Shown: positions 1 to 5,612 of the stretch, piece by piece
Layout: each line of letters opens with the position of its first letter
Position numbering within the stretch: the stretch's first letter is position 1
NCBI GenBank assembly: GCA_038848185.1
Contig: JAWCNV010000045.1
Location: 1 to 5,612, forward strand
Origin: JAAOZP01 sp038848185
Lineage (GTDB): Archaea > Thermoproteota > EX4484-205 > JAAOZP01
DNA: 5,612 bases
Direction of reading: 5' to 3'
Position numbers and translations under genes: made by a program
The notes under the pieces: model-generated
What the model was told of the DNA's origin: nothing
Database searches by the model: none
What the model saw: only the letters and a program-made list of their open reading frames with translations

Positions 1-602
1 GAAACCGTTGGCCTACCCGGTCTTATTATGCCTGATTTCTCGAAAGCTATTTTTTCCACAGTATCGCCGAGATGCTTCGTATGCTCTAAGGACACGTTCG
101 TTATTACTGAAACAACAGGGTCACATGCATTAGTCGCATCCAGCCTACCGCCCATCCCGACTTCAACCACCGCCACGTCAACCCGTTTCTCAGAGAAGTA
201 TTTGTAAGCCATTGCAACAGAGCATTCAAAGAACGTTGGTAAACGCCCCATCCTTACTGAAACTTTTTCACCAGCATCCCGAACTTCCTCGTATTTTTCA
301 ACAACTTCCCTCCTAGCTATCTCCTGCCCGTCAACCACTATTCTCTCAGTAAACCTGCATAGGTGCGGCTTAGTGAACACCCCTACCTTCAGCCCCTTCT
401 CGCGAAGCAGCGAGCTTATCACGGCGGCCGTAGACCCTTTCCCGTTTGTTCCGCCCACGAGGATTATCGGGTAATCTTTTTCAGGGTTCCCGAGCTCACT
501 AAGAACCCCCTTAATCACATCGAGACCAAGCTTTATCCCCCTGAGACCATAGAGCTCGTTAAGCACCCTCACATACTCTTTGTCGTCAGCCCATGTGCTC
601 AA
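1..602 (-). CDS. folC: Dihydrofolate synthase / folylpolyglutamate synthase (FolC), N-terminal 200 residues, 3' end cut by window edge
   Basis: Mur-ligase-family enzyme that joins glutamate to dihydropteroate and/or tetrahydrofolate using ATP, in the cytoplasm. Seen in the translation: GIKLGLD at residues 22-28, the family's N-terminal signature; the ATP-binding P-loop GTNGKGST at 51-58; TKPHL at 77-81, matching the usual S-PHL segment; EVGMGGRLDATN at 147-158; TNVSLEHTKHLG at 168-179; and EKSGIIRPG at 188-196, whose K189 aligns with the lysine that is carbamylated in characterised FolC and Mur ligases. The C-terminal ligase domain lies outside the window; whole family members are usually about 400-430 residues. 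I chose the TTG at 602-600 because it sits about 20 residues before GIKLGLD, has AGGTG at 616-612 with 9-base spacing, and overlaps the purH stop (TTGA). An in-frame GTG at 614-612 would extend further into purH, and the GTG at 572 would be slightly short. Co-transcription with purH is inferred from the overlap. Whether the enzyme has one or both activities cannot be told from this part. Confidence 0.93.
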   Translation of the reverse strand, partial: MSTWADDKEYVRVLNELYGLRGIKLGLDVIKGVLSELGNPEKDYPIILVGGTNGKGSTAAVISSLLREKGLKVGVFTKPHLCRFTERIVVDGQEIARREVVEKYEEVRDAGEKVSVRMGRLPTFFECSVAMAYKYFSEKRVDVAVVEVGMGGRLDATNACDPVVSVITNVSLEHTKHLGDTVEKIAFEKSGIIRPGRPTV

Positions 603-2176
603 TGCTTGAAGCACCTTCGCCCAGTGAAAATCATCGCAACCCCCCTCCTGTTAGCAGCCTCTATCACATCATCGTCACGCTTCGACCCGCCCGGCTGGAT
701 TACATACCTTAGGCCTGCGTCCGCTATAGCATCTATGCTGTCTGGAAATGGGAAAAACGCCTCAGAGGCTATCACACACTCCTTCAAAACTTTCTCAGGC
801 TGAAGCCGGTTTCTAACACAGTACTCGACTGCCCTAGGGATTGCAAGCTTGGTTATTGAGTCAACCCTGTTAGGCTGGCCACCACCTATCCCCACCGTAT
901 GGTAAAAACCTTTAGTGTACTCCCTTGCTACGACAACAGCGTTAGAAATAACATGCTTAACCGCTAGACAGGCAAACCTAGCCAGCTCCAGCTTCTCCAC
1001 AGGAAATGCTTCTTTCGTCACAAGCCTAAACTCAGAGGTTTTTGTATAGCCCAGATCCCTATCCTGAACCAGAAGCCCTCCTGACACAAACCTATGCTCC
1101 TTCTCAGCTAAGCATTTCCCTAGGTCTCCCACCTCCAGCAACCTGATCCTCTCATTCCTCCCAAGGATTTCAAGAGCCTCGTTTGAAAACGAGGGTGCGA
1201 GCACAACCTCGATGAACCTCTTGGAAACAAACTTGGCAACCTCCCGGTCAACTGTATGTGAGAGGCCGAGGACACTGCCGTATGCACTTGTTGGATCACT
1301 GTCCCACGCCACCCTGAGGGATTCTAAGGGCGTTGGACCTGTTGCCATGGCGCACGGACTCCTGTGTTTAACTATCACTGAGGCGAAGCCGTACTCAGCC
1401 AAGTCCAATAGTGCCCAGAGGGCAGCGTCCGAATCCAGAAAATTGTTGAACGACATTTGTCTGCCGAATAGTCTCCTGGCTCTTGCAACAGCAACACTAT
1501 TAGAATCCTGTTCAACGTAGAGACTAGCATTCTGATGCCAGTTCTCACCGTACCTTAGCTTCTCCGCCTCCCTGTACCTTAGGTAGAGCAGCTCTTTTCC
1601 GAGAAGAATCTTAGACATCAGCCTCGAGATCTCCTCTTCATACCTCACGACGAAATCCAGTGCCTTAGCAGCTAGTTTTTTTCTCGTTTCAAGGGAAATT
1701 CCTTCAGCCGAGGTCAGCTCGCTTAGCAAGGGACCGTAATCGTCAGGGTCGCAAACCACCACAACATTCATGAAGTTCTTAGCCGCAGCCCTCAGCAGAG
1801 TTATTCCACCTATATCGATCCTTTCAACAACATCTTCAAGCAACATGTCTTCCCTAGGTAGAGGATAAGGGTTAACCACAACCATGTCTATCAGGGGAGA
1901 GCCTAGTCTTCCAACTTCCTCCATGTGCGACGGCTTCGACCTTGAGGCGAGAATACCCGCGTATATCAGGGGGTGAAGCGTCTTCACCCTACCGTCCAGA
2001 ATGCTGGGGAAACCAGTTATTTCAGAAACATCCTTAACCTCAAGCCCTGCTTCAACAAGCCTACGCCGCGTACTCTCAGTCGCATACAACTTGAAACCAA
2101 GGTTCAGAAGACTCTTAGCGAAGCCCTCTAGCCCCCTCGGGTCTGAAACTGAGAGTAGTGCAACCTTCTCCCTCAT
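599..2176 (-). CDS. purH: Bifunctional AICAR formyltransferase / IMP cyclohydrolase (PurH), complete
   Basis: Catalyses the last two steps of purine synthesis: AICAR plus 10-formyl-tetrahydrofolate to FAICAR, then ring closure to IMP; cytoplasmic. At 525 residues it matches the usual bacterial length of about 510-530. The N-terminal MGS-like cyclohydrolase domain (about 1-195) shows SVSD (9-12), DGRVKTLHP (61-69), NPYP with Y104, IDIGG with D121, and RAAAKN with K133; these match the catalytic Arg/Lys, Tyr, Asp and Lys of characterised cyclohydrolases. The transformylase domain (about 200-525) shows LRYGENWHQNA (207-217), the catalytic pair K270-H271, DPTSAYG (294-300), GGLLVQDRD (366-374), GGGQPNRVDS (431-440), FFPFPDS (474-480), QPGGS (494-498) and a C-terminal FKH. 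Odd points: the usual KHxNPCG is KHRSPCA, IDIGGP is IDIGGI, and VNLYPF is VNPYPL. The ATG follows a TATA box by about 27 bases with no Shine-Dalgarno, so the message is probably leaderless. The stop overlaps the folC start. Confidence 0.97.
   Translation of the reverse strand: MREKVALLSVSDPRGLEGFAKSLLNLGFKLYATESTRRRLVEAGLEVKDVSEITGFPSILDGRVKTLHPLIYAGILASRSKPSHMEEVGRLGSPLIDMVVVNPYPLPREDMLLEDVVERIDIGGITLLRAAAKNFMNVVVVCDPDDYGPLLSELTSAEGISLETRKKLAAKALDFVVRYEEEISRLMSKILLGKELLYLRYREAEKLRYGENWHQNASLYVEQDSNSVAVARARRLFGRQMSFNNFLDSDAALWALLDLAEYGFASVIVKHRSPCAMATGPTPLESLRVAWDSDPTSAYGSVLGLSHTVDREVAKFVSKRFIEVVLAPSFSNEALEILGRNERIRLLEVGDLGKCLAEKEHRFVSGGLLVQDRDLGYTKTSEFRLVTKEAFPVEKLELARFACLAVKHVISNAVVVAREYTKGFYHTVGIGGGQPNRVDSITKLAIPRAVEYCVRNRLQPEKVLKECVIASEAFFPFPDSIDAIADAGLRYVIQPGGSKRDDDVIEAANRRGVAMIFTGRRCFKH
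612..616 (-). promoter_or_regulatory. Ribosome binding site for folC
   Basis: AGGTG on the minus strand lies inside the last codons of purH, 9 bases before the TTG at 602. It is complementary to the CACCU core at the 3' end of archaeal 16S rRNA. An internal, non-leaderless gene of an archaeal operon is expected to have such a site, whereas the first gene purH has none. It supports the TTG as the folC start. Confidence 0.5.
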
Positions 2177-2197
2177 TCCACATTGGCAGAAAACACC

Positions 2198-2216
2198 TGG
2201 TTTAAATGTTTAACTT
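2198..2216 (-). promoter_or_regulatory. Archaeal BRE/TATA promoter of purH-folC
   Basis: On the minus strand the sequence reads AAGTTAAACATTTAAACCA. ATTTAAA (2207-2201) is a good archaeal TATA box, preceded by a purine-containing BRE-like stretch. The box centre lies about 27 bases from the A of the purH ATG at 2176, so transcription should begin at or within a base or two of the start codon. No Shine-Dalgarno is seen between box and ATG, which agrees with a leaderless transcript. Assignment rests on position and composition only. Confidence 0.65.
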
Positions 2217-2276
2217 AACGAGCAGCATAGCTTAATAGAGGTTAAATCCACCTATAGGCATCAATAATTCGGCCAG

Positions 2277-2363
2277 ATGAAGAACGAAGATCTGGAGCAA
2301 TACAACGTAGTGATAATGACACCCGGAACCTACGCTGGAAGACACCTCCCCTCAGCTTTCTAA
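2277..2363 (+). pseudogene. 28-codon open frame, possible gene remnant or small protein; unidentified
   Basis: ATG at 2277 opens a frame ending in TAA at 2361-2363; an in-frame TAA at 2265 bounds it upstream. The peptide contains YNVVIMTPGTYAG, which looks like a beta-strand and loop from an ordinary cytoplasmic protein. Straight afterwards another plus-strand frame reads SFLKIEEVFKG before TAA at 2387-2389, so the two pieces could be one frame broken by an indel. I do not recognise the family. A weak AT-rich element (GTTAAATC, 2241-2248) lies about 30 bases upstream of the ATG, so a genuine leaderless or near-leaderless small protein is also possible. A chance open frame of this length is common, so confidence is low. 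Confidence 0.2.
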
Positions 2364-2380
2364 AGATAGAGGAGGTGTTT
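2340..2380. repeat. Inverted repeat / stem-loop in the intergenic region
   Basis: ACACCTCC (2342-2349) is the exact reverse complement of GGAGGTGT (2371-2378). The stem extends outward by a G-T wobble and an A-T pair and inward by two further pairs after one C/A mismatch, leaving a loop of about 15 bases. It is not followed by a T-run, so it is not a typical terminator. It lies roughly 100 bases upstream of the protease promoter and overlaps the end of the 28-codon frame. GGAGGTG also resembles a Shine-Dalgarno, but no start codon opens a useful frame after it. Confidence 0.4.
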
Positions 2381-2413
2381 AAAGGATAAGAAGGCAATGG
2401 CTGTAGTAGTTGT

Positions 2414-2440
2414 AATCTTCTCCAAAAGAAGAATCTTCTT
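2414..2440. repeat. AATCTTCT direct repeat with AAGAAGA palindrome
   Basis: AATCTTCT occurs at 2414-2421 and again at 2432-2439, 18 bases apart. The second copy sits in a perfect 7-base palindrome, AAGAAGA-A-TCTTCTT (2426-2440). The middle AGAAGA can pair with either flanking TCTTCT. It ends about 40 bases upstream of the TATA-like box of the protease gene, a reasonable place for a regulator to bind, but low sequence complexity makes a chance origin possible. Confidence 0.3.
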
Positions 2441-2472
2441 GTAAACATATTGAAGGCATGGGATTTTAGTTT

Positions 2473-2487
2473 CAAAAAGTTTTTAAG
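2473..2487 (+). promoter_or_regulatory. Archaeal BRE/TATA promoter of the secreted protease gene
   Basis: CAAAAAG (2473-2479) followed by TTTTTAAG (2480-2487) has the order and composition of an archaeal BRE plus TATA box. Its centre is about 27 bases from the T of the TTG at 2511, the same spacing as for purH on the other side of the gap. There is no Shine-Dalgarno between the box and TTG. A second AT-rich stretch (AATATTAAAAAA, 2495-2506) would place initiation inside the gene and is less likely. Confidence 0.55.
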
Positions 2488-2510
2488 AAGCCAAAATATT
2501 AAAAAATGTC

Positions 2511-5500
2511 TTGAAGATAAAGAAAAGCAGCTTAGAGCCTTATTCAAAACATCTACACGCACTGTTCCTAACCGTTTTCATAATCCTTATGCTCTTACCA
2601 GTTTCCATATCTTCCTGGGCTCAGTTCAGCATAATTTCTGTTCCAGGCACTCTGCCCCAAGGCAAGGTTGGAGAATCCTACTCGGTGAAGTTTAAAACCA
2701 CTTTACCCTTAGGCTATAAGGTTGACTGGTCTTGTAATCCGGCGAACCCTGTACCAGGCTTAAGCTTCTCAACCATGAGCAATGTGGAGGAGATAACCCT
2801 GAGCGGAACCCCTACTCAAGCTGGAACCTTCAAGTTCAAGCTGAGAGCACAGTATAAGACAGACATTGCGACAGCCGAGTTCACAATCACCATAACACCC
2901 TATTTCAGCATAATAGTTGAGCAGACTGAGCCTGTTGACCCTCTTCCCCTTCCTCCTCGCCCCCGTGACATATATGAGGGAGATCATTGTCGTTTCGATA
3001 TTTACACGGACCACCCTGACGGGTTGAATGCTCACTTAAGCTGGACGGTAACAGGAGCTGTTCCAGACCTAAGTGTTAAGCCTTTGAAAGGCCATACTTT
3101 AACAGATAGCCCAGGCATTTTTCTAGAGGGCAACGCTACAACCGCAGGAGAATACTGGGTGACAGTTACAGCAGTAGATACTGCAGGCCACAGTGCGACG
3201 ACAAGTTTCCCAGTAATTATTCATCCTGCGTACTGCATTTTTAATATTCGCCCCTCTATATCGTCCATAGAGTGGAATACGACCGTCCTATTATATCCTA
3301 GAGCAACCAGAGATGAGGCGGCAATTGAGGAGAGCATGGAAGCATATGTGCACGTTCTTTATATAAACATATCTAGATTCTGCAGAGGCAGTCCTTCGGA
3401 CGTAAATATCACTACACTGTATATGCAGGGTCTTCCTGACGGCATCACGGTAGATACATATATGTATACAAATGGGGGTATAGATTCCTTGGGAGAAGTA
3501 GTTTATGAGAATGGGGTTGTTTTTCTAAACAGGGGGGCATACATACTTCTCAATAACCATAATCCTTCAGTAGAAGTTGTGACTCGCCTTTTAATGGATG
3601 ATCCTTTGAAAGTATCGCACCCGTATCCTGGGAGAACATACTCGGTGAGGATAAGTGCAGTGACGGGGAGTGGAGAAGTTAAAAGCGTGAACATTACACT
3701 GCGGGTTTTCCATTATGTTCCGAGGTTAAACATTACTGGCTTAAGACCAGTATCACAGTATCCTAATCCGCATCATACTGCTGGAAGCAGGGGAGGATGG
3801 ACGGACCGCAACTTGGCGATGAGTAAGCAGACAGTCTTCAGGTTTAACTATACGCTTGACTTCCCATACGCTATCAATGTGACTCTCCAGTTAAGTTTTC
3901 CAAGCAGTGAATGGGATTGGAGAATATCTGAAATGCCCAGCCCATTTACTAATTTTCTGCGGGAAAAAGGATTTTCATGGTTTATTCCAAGCGGTGGTGC
4001 AGCGTACAGCGAGTTCGCTATTAACGAGACCTTCACACTACCACCAACCCGAAGACCCTTAACACGCTTCTTCTTTGCAGAAAAACTAATGGGGGAGACC
4101 GGCATCTGGTACCCGACTCCAAAAACTATGCACCCATCCGTTACTCTCACACTCGTCAAGAAGGGGAGGCTCGTCTTATACGATGAGCATTGGAACATTC
4201 CTTTAGGAGAACGGGTATGCTTCAGCGAGCGATTCGACGCGTCAGGAGTAGGCAATCTTAAGCTGGGATACTTCATAATGGATCGAAACAATTACACTGA
4301 GCAGCAGATGGCCACCATCCATTCGCTTTTCCCAGACGCTTTAAAGAGGTACATAACTGGAATATTCCCTGTTAATGTTAAGGAGGTCAGGTGGATGAGA
4401 TATGTTGGCAGACCCTACGTAGCAGGCTTTTCTACGAGAGACTCTTGGATATGGGACGCAGATACTTTCTCCGAGGAGATTGCAGATGCTAACTTAGACA
4501 GGGGAGTTGTAATAGTTCCGAATGACGCTTTAGATTGGCGTGATGCTATAGGCGTAGTTTTCCATGGATGGGGAACCATTAACCCGAGTAGAATCGCCTT
4601 CGTAGAGTATTACTGGGCTGTTGATGGTATTGATCCTGAGTATAACATCATTTTTCCTACTGCAAGATTCGAGTATTTCCCCGTGGTTGCACATGAGCTA
4701 AGCCACACGCTCGGTTATCACGATATATACTACGAAGATAACTTTCCAACTACGTTCTGCACCAGTTGCGTTTACTACGGATATACGGACCCCGAGAAAG
4801 ATGGAAGATGTAGCGGGATCCCACTTGTTCTAGGGTACTGGGCTTACTTCGACGAGATCAACGGCGGTCTAATAAGAATCGGTAAACCAAGCGATTTTCA
4901 ACCGGACATAATGGCTTGTGGAGGAGATCGGTATAATTGGGCATACCACTCTTATGGTACGGTTAGATGGGTTTGTGCTGGTTTTGAAGACCCGCCTGAC
5001 GGTTTACTCGTCTCTTTGCTGATATTTCGGAACGGTACTGTTGTAGACCGACCTTTCACAAGGCTTTTCAACCATTCTCAGCCTTTTCTACTTGCCAATG
5101 TCACTGGCAATTCCTATCTTAATTTGATTTCCAGGAGTGGAGCCCTGCTCAGAAGCTACCCGCTCAACTTTACGGATGACCTCTTTAAGATATATGGAGG
5201 AGAGGGGGAGGAAACAGACTTAACCTCGCTGGTGGCCGTGGTGGAGTGGTTCAACGACCTTGGTAGAATAGAGTTCTTAGGCCCAGATGGTAAAGTATGG
5301 TTCAGTAGGACAGTGTCTTTGAACGAGCCTGAGGTGAGCATAGAGTACCCGTTTCAAGGGATGAAGCTTAAGAAGGATGGGACATATGGCTTAAGGTGGT
5401 CGGGTAGTGATGCTGATGGTGACGGGCTCTGGTTCAACATTCAGATTAAGAGAGATGATGAGTCGAGCTGGATGATAATCGCCCACAGGACGACGGAGAA

Positions 5501-5612
5501 TAGTGTGAGCTTCACTGTGCCAGAGAGCTTTGAGGAGGGCAATTATGTTCTCATGGTTAAGGCTACGGACGGGGTGAACACTGGGTATGACATCATTAAC
5601 CTGCAGGTCTTG
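2511..5612 (+). CDS. Secreted multidomain metzincin-type zinc metalloprotease with Ig-like domains, 1034 residues, C-terminus cut by window edge
   Basis: Likely an extracellular or cell-surface zinc protease; substrate unknown. Residues 1-37 form a signal peptide: basic start MKIKK, hydrophobic core about 17-33, probable cleavage after SSWA. Residues 38-130 are a He_PIG-type Ig-like domain (GESYSV early, GLSF, then SGTPTQAGTF). A Pro-rich linker (140-153) enters a second Ig-like domain to about 239; beta-rich segments follow to about 575. The catalytic region (about 576-860) has H728-E-L-S-H732-T-L-G-Y-H-D738, reading HExxHxxGxxD as in M6 immune-inhibitor-A-like and snapalysin-type enzymes, so H728, H732 and D738 are the probable zinc ligands and E729 the general base. 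DIMACGG with M801 is the Met-turn candidate. Cysteines 750, 753, 767, 803 and 822 cluster here. The C-terminal domain (about 938 on) has WSGSDADGDG (963-972), perhaps calcium binding. The only in-frame start after the TAA at 2484 that keeps the signal peptide is TTG 2511; ATG 2589 falls inside the hydrophobic core. The exact peptidase family is uncertain. Confidence 0.88.
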   Translation, partial: MKIKKSSLEPYSKHLHALFLTVFIILMLLPVSISSWAQFSIISVPGTLPQGKVGESYSVKFKTTLPLGYKVDWSCNPANPVPGLSFSTMSNVEEITLSGTPTQAGTFKFKLRAQYKTDIATAEFTITITPYFSIIVEQTEPVDPLPLPPRPRDIYEGDHCRFDIYTDHPDGLNAHLSWTVTGAVPDLSVKPLKGHTLTDSPGIFLEGNATTAGEYWVTVTAVDTAGHSATTSFPVIIHPAYCIFNIRPSISSIEWNTTVLLYPRATRDEAAIEESMEAYVHVLYINISRFCRGSPSDVNITTLYMQGLPDGITVDTYMYTNGGIDSLGEVVYENGVVFLNRGAYILLNNHNPSVEVVTRLLMDDPLKVSHPYPGRTYSVRISAVTGSGEVKSVNITLRVFHYVPRLNITGLRPVSQYPNPHHTAGSRGGWTDRNLAMSKQTVFRFNYTLDFPYAINVTLQLSFPSSEWDWRISEMPSPFTNFLREKGFSWFIPSGGAAYSEFAINETFTLPPTRRPLTRFFFAEKLMGETGIWYPTPKTMHPSVTLTLVKKGRLVLYDEHWNIPLGERVCFSERFDASGVGNLKLGYFIMDRNNYTEQQMATIHSLFPDALKRYITGIFPVNVKEVRWMRYVGRPYVAGFSTRDSWIWDADTFSEEIADANLDRGVVIVPNDALDWRDAIGVVFHGWGTINPSRIAFVEYYWAVDGIDPEYNIIFPTARFEYFPVVAHELSHTLGYHDIYYEDNFPTTFCTSCVYYGYTDPEKDGRCSGIPLVLGYWAYFDEINGGLIRIGKPSDFQPDIMACGGDRYNWAYHSYGTVRWVCAGFEDPPDGLLVSLLIFRNGTVVDRPFTRLFNHSQPFLLANVTGNSYLNLISRSGALLRSYPLNFTDDLFKIYGGEGEETDLTSLVAVVEWFNDLGRIEFLGPDGKVWFSRTVSLNEPEVSIEYPFQGMKLKKDGTYGLRWSGSDADGDGLWFNIQIKRDDESSWMIIAHRTTENSVSFTVPESFEEGNYVLMVKATDGVNTGYDIINLQVL

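Larger units (their letters stand above)
2177..2510. other. Divergent intergenic region between purH and the secreted protease gene
   Basis: This 334-base gap separates two divergently transcribed genes. It holds the purH promoter at its left end, the protease promoter at its right end, a 28-codon plus-strand frame (2277-2363), a stem-loop (2340-2380) and an AAGAAGA-A-TCTTCTT palindrome (2426-2440). I found no tRNA, no C/D-box pair (no CTGA box D in the middle of the gap) and no transposon ends. The space exceeds what two archaeal promoters need, so it may contain regulator sites or decayed gene sequence. Confidence 0.7.

Noticed and set aside
363..803. 146-codon open frame on the plus strand
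   Set aside because: It lies antisense to folC and purH, whose translations contain all expected family motifs; the plus-strand product has no recognisable feature.
2268..2330. C/D-box small RNA suggested by AGATGAAG and GTGATAATGA
   Set aside because: Neither matches the box C consensus RTGATGA exactly, and no box D (CTGA) follows in the gap.
2340..2384. Rho-independent-style terminator
   Set aside because: The stem-loop has no following T-run on either strand, and no gene ends at it in either direction.
2589..2591. ATG as the start of the protease
   Set aside because: It would begin within the hydrophobic core of the signal peptide, removing its basic N-terminus; TTG 2511 gives a complete signal peptide and fits the promoter spacing.
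2450..2695. 81-codon plus-strand frame starting at TTG 2450, overlapping the start of the protease gene
   Set aside because: It covers the protease TATA box and the signal peptide region in another frame; the signal peptide and Ig-like domain are in the frame of TTG 2511, and this product resembles nothing.
2769..3035. 88-codon minus-strand frame
   Set aside because: Antisense to the He_PIG-like and second Ig-like domains of the protease; no independent evidence of coding.
3848..4291. 147-codon open frame on the minus strand inside the protease gene
   Set aside because: It is antisense to a continuous 1034-codon coding frame and shows no signal, domain or promoter of its own.
4683..4715. 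Gluzincin (thermolysin-like) protease assignment
   Set aside because: The Gly and Asp follow the HExxH at the metzincin positions (HExxHxxGxxD) and a Met-turn candidate is present; no downstream E-x-x-x-D gluzincin ligand motif was noted.

Overview
The window looks archaeal. Both genes facing the central gap have an AT-rich TATA-like box centred about 27 bases upstream of the first codon and no Shine-Dalgarno sequence, which is the layout of leaderless archaeal transcripts. Arginine codons are mostly AGG/AGA, ATA is common, and TTG serves as a start codon. The large secreted protein carries 14 N-x-S/T sequons, which fits archaeal surface N-glycosylation. I cannot name the species. A folate-dependent PurH together with FolC suggests a lineage that uses folate-type one-carbon carriers.

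Left part (1-2176, minus strand): a two-gene unit, purH then folC. PurH (bifunctional AICAR transformylase / IMP cyclohydrolase) is complete. Its stop codon overlaps a TTG start for FolC (dihydrofolate/folylpolyglutamate synthase), which runs off the left edge after about 200 codons. PurH consumes 10-formyl-tetrahydrofolate and FolC makes or polyglutamylates the folate carrier, so the pair links purine synthesis to cofactor supply.

Centre (2177-2510): a 334-base divergent intergenic region. It holds the two outward promoters, one stem-loop, a small AT-rich palindrome, and a 28-codon open frame that may be a gene remnant.

Right part (2511-5612, plus strand): one uninterrupted frame of 1034 codons that continues past the right edge. 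It encodes a secreted multidomain zinc metalloprotease. In order it has a signal peptide, Ig-like domains (the first with a He_PIG-type signature), a metzincin-like catalytic domain with the zinc motif HELSHTLGYHD and a later Met-turn candidate, and a C-terminal Ig/FnIII-like domain with a D-x-D-x-D acidic loop. It starts with TTG and appears leaderless. It has no evident metabolic link to the divergent purH-folC pair. No RNA genes, CRISPR arrays, insertion sequences or integration sites were recognised.
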